From Emergomyces orientalis (Eukaryota > Ascomycota > Eurotiomycetes > Onygenales > Ajellomycetaceae), in assembly GCA_002110485.1 (NCBI GenBank), contig MOWL01000069.1:1054001-1118000 (forward strand): a stretch of DNA of 64,000 bases, in the 5' to 3' direction. Of the stretch, positions 24,832 to 35,113 are shown one piece after another. How positions within the stretch are numbered: the first letter of the stretch is position 1; every line of letters begins with the position of its first letter. The translations under genes and the position numbers were made by a program. The notes below the pieces were generated by a model. The model worked only from the letters and a program-made list of their open reading frames with translations, was not told the DNA's origin and made no database searches.

Positions 24832-26554
24832 TTATTTAGTATTATATCTCGATCTCGAAATCACCCATTCCTCCCAAAACTTTCTCTGTCTGTACTCCAC
24901 ATTGATCCCATTATCTTCCAGCTCATCAGCAGATATCGACGTTAGCGGCGTTGCCCATTGAGAAAAGGGCGATATCAACGAGATAGCGGTATCGGGCGAA
25001 AGTTCGATTTGGTTTGCTCTAGGTCCATTGTCGCCATTATGTGAGCTCATCCCGTCGGACTCATCGCCAATGCTCTCATAGCCATCGTTGTTGGTATTCT
25101 CGTCAGCATCATACATGTCGAAGAGGTCATCACCCTCGCTGTCAGAATTGGGGAATGACTGGATATCTGATATATCAGCGCTAGTTGCCCACTTCTCGTC
25201 GAAAGAATTCGAATAGTCGATCCGCCGCAGGCTGACCCATTCCAGATTATCCATCTCCTCGCGCAACATTGAAAGGACATCTTTCCACATACTTCCTTCT
25301 TTGAGGAGGACATCTCGTAAACGGAGGCCGCGGAGGGTCCGGCGGTGGCGGCGGGCGAAGTCTATAATTTCTTCCGAGTCCAAGCGCCAGGCTTGAATGC
25401 CGAATGCGCGCAGCTTCTCCCAGTATACATTATGGAATATATCTTCGAGGTGCAAATCAAGGGGTATTCGTGATGGGAAGCCTAAATGTACAGCTTCCAT
25501 ATTCTTGGCTGCCATAAATAAAGTATGAAATACTTCTGACAATTCCCGCATCTCTGCATTGACGTATCTTATCGCATCGAAGTGGATTTCCAAACAAGTC
25601 AGCTTAACGGCAAGCGCGGAAACCATGTCGATTGGGGCTCGTTTCAACGTGAGTGCTGCTTGAGGGTTTATTTGTGGGCCGGAGAACCGGTTAATAGGTG
25701 GTTGAGATTCGAGAAGAGCTACTGCGAGAGTCTGCACTGCATGGGAGCATGCCGGCTTCCAATCCAAGGATACTAATGGATCGAGCGGATTATCATGTCG
25801 CTCGATGAATTGCAAAAGCTCCCGTTCCGTATCATCCTGCACCTTTAAAATTTTTATGTGTTGAAGCGATTTGAATGCCTGCATCGCCCGTTTCAGGGAA
25901 GCGAAATCTTCACCCGAATTGACCAAGCGTTTCTGCTCCTCTAGGCGACGATGGTGTTCAGAAATTTTCAATTTACTGGAATCCGCCGTTAAGAAAAGTT
26001 CAATGAGATTGTCTCGATCTAAAAATAAAAGCGAAGAGGAGAAAGGGAGGTGGATGTGTTAGACACACCAGGTCTGAAAAAAGAAAAGGAAAGAATTTGG
26101 AGGAGGGGAACGGGGAGGAGGGGAACGGGGATAAATGGGGGGTTTAAAGGAATTATGAACAACCTTCGACATAAAATGACCGAATGATATACGTGAAATT
26201 TCTCGAGTGCCTTGCCAAATGCGGGGAGCTTGACAGCATATCCAATTTCCGAAATGCGCTCTCAGAAAACCGCACCACAACCCTGCTAAACTTATAAGAG
26301 GCACCCAGGTCTGCAAACCGTTTGCATACCTCTCTGAAACGGTCGACATCCGTTCGATAATCTTCCTGGAAGCCATTCTTAACGTCGTAAATGAGGGGTG
26401 TTGGCTCAGGCGGACTAGGGCGCTTGAAACTCTCAATGGAGAGGTACGCACGACGGTCGACGCTGACGCATTTCTCGGGGTCCCTGGCTAAATGGTCCAA
26501 GATTTCTTTTAACAGCTCATTTGAGAGGTCCAAGATACCACGTGGCTCGCCCAT
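24832..26554 (-). CDS. F-box-like protein
   Basis: Two exons on the minus strand, 26554-26164 and 26018-24832, giving 525 residues. The intron (26163-26019, 145 bases) has a weak GTTGTT donor and a TTTTTAG acceptor; phase 1 is the only phase joining the two reading frames. The N-terminus contains an F-box-like motif (about residues 6-80: ILDLSNELLKEILDHLARDP, then FREVCKRFADLGASYKF), as in fungal F-box proteins that recruit substrates to SCF ubiquitin ligases. The rest is a long alpha/beta region without clear repeats (WAYRLDS-type LRR-like signals such as LRGLRLRDVLLKEG occur near residue 360). An acidic Asp/Asn-rich segment lies near 420-465. The substrate is unknown. The intron carries an unusual G-run array (see findings). 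Boundaries of the weak donor are the least certain part. Confidence 0.75.
26105..26130 (+). repeat. G-quadruplex-type motif in intron
   Basis: Four runs of four G separated by loops of AAC, AGGA and AAC, embedded in a direct repeat of a GAGGAGGGGAACGGG unit. It lies inside the single intron of the F-box-like gene, with the G-rich strand opposite the coding sense. A fifth G-run follows at about 26137-26142. Confidence 0.8.
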
Positions 26555-29502
26555 CGCCCGACTTTCAGATGTTGACGACGGCTTGATTGCCGTTTCCAAT
26601 TCTTGGTCGACAGTCTCCTCATGGAATAGCCGCAATCGCGGGGACAAAAAAGAAAAAAAGGAAAAGAACCAACTGAGGAGGAAAGCAGCCAGGTTGGCGA
26701 ATTGTTTAGCAAACACTGGAAATTGAGGGGTTGGAGGTGAACAGTATTCTTTAGATAAATCATAAGATATATATACCTATACTATATTTGGGGCACTCTT
26801 GTTGGAACTTAATAAATTTTTCACCAAAATATGGCCCGAGTGGATCGGTGAAATGTGCGAGGATAAAATACCGCAACGAGATCGTCGTCCAACACAAAAG
26901 CGGAAAGCAGAATTTCCAAAAAAAAACATGGAGGGCCCAGGACAGAAATATAAAAAGGGGCTTTAAGAAGCCCACAAAGTGAGAAACAAAACAGAACTTG
27001 GAAAAGCGCGCGGCGAGGAGAACGGGGGAGAAGGGCCCAAATGACAGGCCCCAAAACGAAGAAACAAACGGTCAGCACTGGGGACTTCAGAGCACGGCAG
27101 CAAACGAGCATGCCGCAGCTGATTAGAGACAGCCCTTCACTTGCACACAGGCGACTCGGTAAACACCAATATAATGCCCGGGCGCTTCCATCCCCGTCGT
27201 CACCGTCGAGTAACAGAGACAAACGTGTGCGCTGCGATCAGGGCCTCTGATTCAACCACGCCAATTACCAGTGCTGCCACTACACCATGCGGTCACATGA
27301 TCGAAAATACACCAGCAGATCCTACGCCAGCAGCGGCAGCATGCGGGCCGCATTGAATCTAGAGAGACGAACCTGGGAGCCCTGGAGATGGGAGCACAAC
27401 GGAGTCTGTGGCGCGGGTGTGGCGGGCGAATCGTTGCGGAGAGCATCGTCGTGCTGGCAGTCTGCAGAGCTTGGTTCTTTAGTTGACCCAGTAAAAATCC
27501 CCCCTAACAGTCTCCTTCCCCCCCCAAAAGCGGATGCACGACCCAATGATGCAGAGTCCCTGCAATTCACCAAGCAACCCCGCTGGTACATTGGTCTCTG
27601 CTCCAGACGGCGAATCGCCATCACGGATCAGCCGACGACGTGGGTGGTATGCTCCTGAAGGGAGTCGAGAATCACTGACGTTTTCTTGGTTCTGACCTCG
27701 AGTTATGTTGGGCTGAAGGAGTGAGATGCCGGGCTTTTTTGGCTACGGAATCTGTAAATATATACCCGATCTTATTCTAGCAGACTTCCTCTCACCTGAA
27801 GGTAGGACTGGGCAGCGATCAGCCTGCGAGTTTTCACGGTACTAAAGGACCCCGCCACCGTTTCGCCAGGCGTCAACTTCACGCTTGGTATTGCCGTCGC
27901 TTTGGTTTGTACCCTACTACTACCTGACGACCATGAACAACAGGTTGAGGTGTTGGTAAAGTGCTGATATTGTACTGTACATATCTATACGAGACCCCAA
28001 TTGAGTGTTACTGTTTTACTATTTTAGTTCTTGTTCTTTATGGTTATTTTTTTTTATTCTTTCTGTCTTTTCAGATTATCACTTCACCGGGATTCAATCA
28101 GCCACGCCACGGGGTGGGATGGACTGGTCATATTATCATGGCAGGGCGCGACGGGAATGCACGCACTTTACCGTTTTATCAGATATCCCAGGCCTCTCAA
28201 CATGCGCTCCTACAGACAGATATTCGTATGTAGGTACCGGAATGCGTCAGGGCACAAGGATTTGTTTCCCTGAAATAAACATCGAACCTCAAACGGACAC
28301 GCTAGATGCTCATGACGACAAACAATGACCGCCAACGAACTTTAATTCTTGATATGTCCAAGATGTGTCCGACCCTGCGCCCCTTAGGCCTCTTCTCAGG
28401 TACATGTACTCCGTACAGTACATGTACATGTGCAATTATTAGATAGTTGATCTGTACCATCCGCACCCCGTTCGGGTTGCAAATCGGACCAACTCGCCCC
28501 ATTTTCATCAGGAAAGTTCATACGCTAACAGTTCGTATGTTCGAATTATGGGCATCGGCAGGCGGGGGAAATAAATGGGTGAGTGAAAGGAATGAACGAG
28601 AGAAAAATTTCAGAAGGCGGCCCTCCCTCAGTGGAGCTGTCAACCTGTTGGTCCAGTAATCCCTTTCTTTTAGCGCCCGGCTGCCGCATCCTTGCTAGAA
28701 TGCTGCATGCAACTCCATCTCCTCACATATTTCCCCAGCGAATTACGAATTCTTCAAACAGAAACATTTGTTCCTTTGCTTTCTTTTTCCTCTTTCCCGT
28801 TTTCCTCTACTTTTCGATTGCTTCCTGCACCCCCTCCCTCTCCTTTTTCCTGCTGTTCTCAACCTTCGATAGGAAAAGGGGCCACGACGCCTTGGTAGCG
28901 TGCTGTTCGTTGCTTTGCTTTTTCTTCAGCCCCTCGTTGCAAGGCCCAAGAACATCGTGGGTTTAAACTAAGGGTTTATTTTTATTATACTTTTCCCTTT
29001 CTCCTCGATGGGCGGTGGCAGTTGCTGAGAAGTGTGGGGCACTTGAAGCAAGTACGGGATAATAATGCTACCTTTCTGTACCAAATGACCTCGCAACCGC
29101 TAGTTTAGCATGTGTGCATGGCAAACATTTACAGGAAAAACGGATTTTGCGGTGTTCCATGCAGGTGGGACGGTAATAGAACCCTTGTGCTTCAAAAATG
29201 CTTCAATCCTGGTCAAAAGGTGAACCGCCATTTTTAATAATAAAATTCGGGTCTCTTGGACTTTCGATTCCGCCCATAATGATCAGAACAGAACTCGGGT
29301 ATTTCGCAAACGGGGCATGGGTGATCGTCTGGCTGGGAAAGGTGCGTCGGTCTGCTGTGCAGGGTACAGATAGAAAAGAAAATCGGTTTATTCAGGGATT
29401 ATCTATTCCATTTGTACACGTCCTGGAAAGAAAGAAAAAGCAAAGCAAAGCAAAGCATCAGTCGCTACTAAACGAAAAACAAGGATGACAGAATCCATAT
29501 CC
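26555..29502. other. Nearly 3 kb without a supported gene
   Basis: The first part is upstream of the F-box-like gene. Open frames of 123 codons (plus, 27287-27658) and 100 codons (minus, 27322-27624) overlap and show no domain. A palindromic TGTACTGTACA lies at 27971-27981 and a cluster of overlapping GTAC/ACATGT palindromes at 28400-28432. A long pyrimidine-rich tract runs about 28765-28870. The end should contain the 3' region of the CAB4-like gene. Confidence 0.5.
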
Positions 29503-30765
29503 TCATAGATTTCCCTTGGCCAAATTCATCTGGCGTCGACGAATTTCAGTACTGCTTATCTTGGTCTCAAAATTGTTCAAAGCCTCTCCCTGGTTTTCAT
29601 CCTCACCGGAATCCAAAACATCAACTTCGAAGACCTTGAGCTTTGACCACCCCTTCTTCTCTCGTTCGTCATTCACCGCCTTCCCACCCGATCGAGTTTC
29701 CTTGGATACGACTAAAGCACTTATGGCTTCATCTGTGATAGTGGGGCCGAATGGATCAGAAATCTGAACGAATTTTATATCCAGGTCCGATGACACCTGC
29801 ACGCGGACGTACTTGCCATTTGGCCCAGGATGATGAACATGCTCGATTTTGGTGGTCGGGGTCGTGGTAGCAACTCGATCCCCACGTGGCGCAAAATCTA
29901 TTATAGATTCCATGAATGCCCAAACACCCTTCCATCGCCCCTCCCAACTTTCTAGGAACTCTGCATACTTTTTGTTCACCAGCAGCTCATCTCCCGTGAT
30001 ACCAATGGTGATGGTCCTTTGAACCGGCTCTGATCCTGGTGGCACTGTATCAATGGCAAGGGCAGTCGCCGTGAGCAGAAGTTTGTGCCCTGCATGCAGA
30101 TGGTCAAATGTCCCGCCTACTGCAACGGAATAATGGCGGCACGGATGCAGTTCGGGTTGCTCAAGAACAAGTGGTTGCGGTGGTGACTCTGGTAGGCCAG
30201 GAAGTTTTCTGATAGTGGGAGCAAGATTTGGCAGCCCTCGATTCTTTAGTGTCTGGGTAAGCGCATCCAGGAGCATATCCCCTTCTCTTGTCCCGAGAGA
30301 GAAGACTGTTGCCCAGGAACGCCCAGAAGCCGCGAAATCAGCTAGACGTATAATCGGCCCCATATTAGTATGCGGAATTTCTGGGCGACTTGCATGACCC
30401 TGTTCGTTGCCATTCTTGCTGTCGTCAAGAAAAAACACTCTCGCATCCACCCCACCTGGCCCATCCAATTCAACTGATTGTGCAACACTCGTCGCGCCAA
30501 GGAGCTTGTAGAAAGAAGCCAACAGTTGCTGCAAATGCGCGAACGCCCTGCCTCGTGGTGCGGCCTCTGGTGCAGCTAGACCATGTGCGGTAATTGCGAT
30601 ATCCAATACTATTTTACCCCTGGTGCCTTTTATAGGACTAGAAAGTTCGGCAAGGATGGTTGACAATGCAGGGCTGTATGCAGCCTTCAAAAAAGAAAAT
30701 GAGGTTGAGAGGGTGCTAGGGAGCAGAAGCAGCGCTTCATGGCGGGAGTTCCCGCCAACAGCCAT
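29503..30765 (-). CDS. CAB4: Phosphopantetheine adenylyltransferase (Cab4-like)
   Basis: Single-exon minus-strand gene of 420 residues. The enzyme transfers AMP from ATP to 4'-phosphopantetheine to make dephospho-CoA, the penultimate step of CoA synthesis in the cytosol. The catalytic nucleotidyltransferase domain lies in the second half (about 210-420). It begins VAVGGTFDHLHAGHKLLL, carrying the HxGH nucleotide-binding signature, and ends with ISSTEIRRRQ, the SSTxIR motif that binds ATP. The roughly 200-residue N-terminal part, with LLLLPSTLSTSFSFLK and a Pro/Ala/Gly-rich middle, is typical of fungal members and of unclear role. The C-terminus is intact. The gene is divergent from the WD40 gene, with 407 bases between starts. 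Confidence 0.9.
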   Translation of the reverse strand: MAVGGNSRHEALLLLPSTLSTSFSFLKAAYSPALSTILAELSSPIKGTRGKIVLDIAITAHGLAAPEAAPRGRAFAHLQQLLASFYKLLGATSVAQSVELDGPGGVDARVFFLDDSKNGNEQGHASRPEIPHTNMGPIIRLADFAASGRSWATVFSLGTREGDMLLDALTQTLKNRGLPNLAPTIRKLPGLPESPPQPLVLEQPELHPCRHYSVAVGGTFDHLHAGHKLLLTATALAIDTVPPGSEPVQRTITIGITGDELLVNKKYAEFLESWEGRWKGVWAFMESIIDFAPRGDRVATTTPTTKIEHVHHPGPNGKYVRVQVSSDLDIKFVQISDPFGPTITDEAISALVVSKETRSGGKAVNDEREKKGWSKLKVFEVDVLDSGEDENQGEALNNFETKISSTEIRRRQMNLAKGNL

Positions 30766-31172
30766 ATCACCCAGGGTTCAGACACCCACAAGATATAAGA
30801 ATTTGATGTCAAATTGGCTCCAATAAGACAGCGTAATAGTAGAGCTGAACCAGGCAAATAGAACGGGGCTTATGGGATGCCAGAGCCGGGGGGATCGTAT
30901 CAATAAAGCACTAGACGCATGTAAAGACACTTGATAATCATCCCGATCAGGCAATTCATCGGTATCCTGTTCCCTTTTATATTGCATTAATTTCTCTCTC
31001 ATATATGCCTTAGCGGGGGTGTTATCTTTCCCATACAATGAGCCGAGGGGAAAATGTGCCGAGTCACATGACCGCATGCTGAGTCATACTCGCAAAACCA
31101 GTGCGGCTTCTGCGCAGTTGACTTCGAGCTCGAGATATCAAATCGTCTCGAGACTATATTCAGTTGGTGAAT
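30766..31172. other. Divergent promoter, CAB4-like / WD40 gene
   Basis: Short shared upstream region of two outward-facing genes. In-frame TTG codons precede the WD40 gene, but the first ATG is at 31173. No defined element is recognised. Confidence 0.5.
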
Positions 31173-33565
31173 ATGCCTCTGAATGGGCATCATCACCTTC
31201 ATTACCCTACAGGCAGTGCACAGGATGCGTCCTCAATTAACCTGAGTGCCTCTGGTGGAAAATTCCAGGCTACACAAGTGCTAGGCTCTGTTGGTGCTCC
31301 CAATGCAAACTTGCGCCGTCCCCTCTCCAACACCACATCCTCTGGTTCAGACATCCTCTACTTCTCCAACACGGACCCTAATAGCGGCGGAAATCAAGCT
31401 GATTCGAGTTTCGCCAGACTCCCAGGTATAGAGGCTGGAGATAACGCCCTCTACTCCCCTACCTCCGCTTCTGGTATGGCGGACCCCTCTCAGGCCTTTA
31501 ATGGGCCCCGGCGGCAACAAACCTTCCCCCGACAGCCAGAGGAACTACACATCCCTGCTGCGAACAACTCGTTAGCCTCAAATGGCCCTCGACCAAGCCA
31601 ACATCAATTTCCCTCTGCGCCTGATTATGGCGCCCCCTCAATAAACATCCAGCCCTCTCAATTCTCCAATAGCACCAATAACACAACCGCGCTTCCGGGA
31701 GCATTGCAACCGGGGCCCGTAAACCGGTCAGGTCCATCCAATACCTCTGCTCCGCCTGCCATACAAATGTTACCACATCCAGCCACCCAATCGCTCTCTC
31801 CAAACACGACTTCAAAATCCGGCCAATCGGGCCAGCAACAAGCATTCTCCAGATCTAGCCCGTCGTCAGCTTTTGATCAACAGAAATACAAGCAAGTAGG
31901 GAGCACGCCTGATAGTGGGAAGTACATATCACCGGCTTCAGGCACTTATGCTACACAGACTCCACAGACGTCGTCGCCATATTCGCCTTTGGGACTGGCT
32001 GATATCAGACCCCACATTGATTCTGCAATGTCGGAAGACACAAACAGCACGATGACAGGAGGCAACAATGGTGATGCCCTGTATCCCACAAACAGCAATT
32101 ATCTCGCCCCATGGGCGGTATACGCCTTGGACTGGTGTAAATGGCCTGCTCCACCAGGAGGGTCATCGTTTGGAAAAATTGCCCTAGGAAGTTATCTAGA
32201 GGACGGTCACAATTATGTATGTTTTGGATCTCCCCGAGCATTGGGCTAATTCTAACCAGGGTGTATTATTTACACACCTCGCCTGGACCTCAACTAATTG
32301 TTGTTACAGATTCAAATTCTAAGCGCGCAGCGAGCTGCTTCAGAAGCTCTAGAATCTCCTGACGGAAATCTGGGGTTGGATTTTATAAAAACTGCGGAGG
32401 CTACACATTCATACCCGGTGACCAGAATATTATGGGAACCACCTTCATCCCAAAAGCAATCAACCGATCTTTTGGCTACCTCTGGCGATCATTTGCGGCT
32501 TTGGTCACTACCAGCAGATTCCCACTCGCAGTCATACATGAGTAACTCCATCAATCGATCAAACAAGTCGAGAAATCAGCCCATACAAAAACTTTCACCG
32601 CTCGCCCTACTTTCTAATTCTAAATCTCCAGAACATACTGCTCCAATAACGTCATTGGATTGGAATGTTGTGTCTCCTAGTCTAATCATCACTTCTAGCA
32701 TCGACACGACATGTACCATCTGGGACATTCCTACACTAACAGCTAAAACACAGCTGATTGCACATGATAAAGAAGTCTACGACGTCCGATTTTGTGCCAA
32801 TAGTGTTGATGTGTTTGTTAGCTGTGGTGCAGACGGTAGTGTTCGAATGTTTGACTTGAGAAGCCTGGAGCACAGCACGATTATCTATGAACCATCCGAG
32901 AAAAATGAAAAGCGTAAGACTCTCCCATCTTCAAACGTAACGCGTTCTATACTAAATTAAGTTCAGTAACGAACCCGGGGAACCTTACGCCACCTTCTCA
33001 CAATGCCTCTTGGCCTCCGCCCCTACTAAGAATAGCCGGTAAATATCTGCCCCTGAATAGGCCCACGTTTACGTTCCTTCGTACCAGAAAGAAAGTCATT
33101 AAATTTACTAACACGTCCCTAGCCTCACCCCACGATGCGCATCTACTTGGCACGTTTTCTCAAGACTCCAATATAATCCGCATACTTGACGTCCGACAAC
33201 CAGGCCAAGCGCTCCTTGAACTGAAAGGCCATGCAGGCCCGATAAATTGTATCGAATGGTCCCCCACCCGCCGCGGTACCATAGCCTCTGGCGCAGACGA
33301 CTCTCTCGTCCTGGTCTGGGATCTCATTAACCAAAGCAACACCGCAGCCGTCCCCCCAGCCCCACCCTCGGCAAACCATGGTGGAACCTCCAATGCGCCG
33401 GCTACCGTTGAACGAGGACCCGCCGCCGCGTGGCAATGCGAATATGAGGTTTCAAATATTAGCTGGGCGCCGCACGTGAGTGGCGGCATGGTTGGGGGTC
33501 CTGGGGTTGGTAGGGATTGGGTGGGGGTATGTGGTGGTCGTGGGTTGTGGGGAGTGTCGATATGA
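31173..33565 (+). CDS. WD40-repeat protein of the WDR68/DCAF7 (AN11) family
   Basis: Four exons, 31173-32216, 32310-32913, 32967-33038 and 33123-33565, giving 720 residues. Introns are 93, 53 and 84 bases with donors GTATGT, GTAAGA and GTAAAT. Homologues are scaffold proteins (human DCAF7/WDR68, plant TTG1/AN11) that bind kinases such as DYRK and transcription regulators. The first 300 residues are a low-complexity Ser/Gln/Asn/Pro-rich extension. The WD40 part begins at YLAPWAVYALDWCKW (about residue 318). Family blocks follow: YPVTRILWEPP, ITSLDWNVVSPSLIITSSIDTTCTIWDI, HDKEVYDVRF, PLLRIAASPHDAHLL (created across the third intron) and GPINCIEWSPTRRGTIASGADDSLVLVWDL. The end, VSNISWAPH..., completes the last blade. 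The 72-base third exon is required to keep these motifs in frame. Confidence 0.9.
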
Positions 33566-35113
33566 AGCCATTTTATATTTTTTTCTTATCTTGCGAAAAT
33601 TAGAAAATGTAGAGACATCTTTAGATGTTCCAGGGTGGGAGGAATGGGCTTCCTGCGGGCGGAACAAGAAGAAGAAGGTGATGATGAAACAATATATGCA
33701 TGCATGGCATTATGCATATATAGCCCACAGGGCTAGCTTGATTGTTTTTCTTTTCTTTTCTTTTTATTTTTTTGGTCGCCGACTACTATACATATATATG
33801 GGTTTCCTCTATTTCCTAACACATTTACCCCTTCTCCCAGCTTTTGCCCCCGTTCATTTCCACTTTCCGAGGGTGAATTGCCCCTTCACATTCATGATCT
33901 GCCGTATATGTTTTCAGGTTCAGATTGGGTTTGGGTAACGGATGTTTAGGGACGGAGAATAACGAATTACGAAAGTGTTTCTAATTTTTTTAATTTTTTT
34001 ATTCTTGCTCTTTGCTCTCCTTCCCCTTCTCGAATTTTCTTGTCCAGCGTTTAACTCCCATATTTAATTTTCATTCTTGGTTTTCATAATACCAGATTCC
34101 CTATTTTTAATTGTTGCTTTTGTACTCCTGCGTTTCAATTCTCGTCTTTAACTAGATACAGGCTTTTATTTTATTTTAATTTTTTTTAAGCCCTTCTCTT
34201 TTCTCCCACCCTTCAACTCCCCCAATTTCTCTTCTTGAGAGAGTGGAATTTTTATTTTAATTCTCTTTGACTTGGGAATGACGAATTTGGTCCAGGATAC
34301 CAGCAAAAGGACAAATACAAAATATTTTTTTTATCTCGCGCCTTGTCTACATAGTTAGGTATGCTCCAAAATACACAAAAGCAAATTCCGAGGGAAATAA
34401 AATTCCTGTAGTTCCCCACGGGCAGAGAGCAACGCGCTTCTTTAAACATACAGCCGGTATATTGATTGATATTAAGCAAAAGTGCGTTTTATCAAGCTGT
34501 GCACAACTTTTGAGTAGTCTCTCATTCATATGGGGTATAAAATATTGCTGTTCTTTACTTTTTACTTTTATTTATTTGTTTTTTGGAAATATATATTTCA
34601 TCTTAATATCTACAAACGGATCAAAGAAAACGAAAGTGAAGGCCAGAAAACAGAATCACGAAAAGAAAAAGAGAAAAGAAATCGCGGTATAGAAATCTAA
34701 TACTAGTAACACCACATGCATGGGATGTATATATGCGTGAAACAACTGAAAGGAAAGGAAAAGTGGTGAGGGGAAAGGGTTATGAACGTCTTAATGAGAA
34801 TGTTAGAAGGAAAGAAAGAATAGGCTCCCCGAATGATGCTGGAACAAGAAAAGACGATAAGAGAACTGCGCTGACAAAGGAGAAAAGGAGGACATCAGTA
34901 CAATAGCATGTTAATTGCATCAGAAAGAGTAGATGATAGGGTAGGAAATGGAATCCCAAGGTATCATGTCAAGTCAGAAGCAGAAGAACCTTTAAGAACC
35001 AACGTAAAAAGAAAGAAAGAAGAAAAGGTCACGCACATATCCAGGAATACTGTAAATAAATAACAAGTAGAAGTAAGGGAACGAGCACACCAAAAAGAAA
35101 AAAAGTCACAGAT
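33566..35113. other. AT-rich convergent intergenic region
   Basis: Space between the 3' ends of the WD40 gene and the acyltransferase gene. It is rich in T-runs on its left and A/G-rich repeats (GAAA types) on its right. No gene is supported. Confidence 0.5.

Noticed and set aside
27287..27658. Frame of 123 codons in the F-box/CAB4 spacer
   Set aside because: It overlaps a 100-codon frame on the other strand; no domain, no preferred codon pattern.
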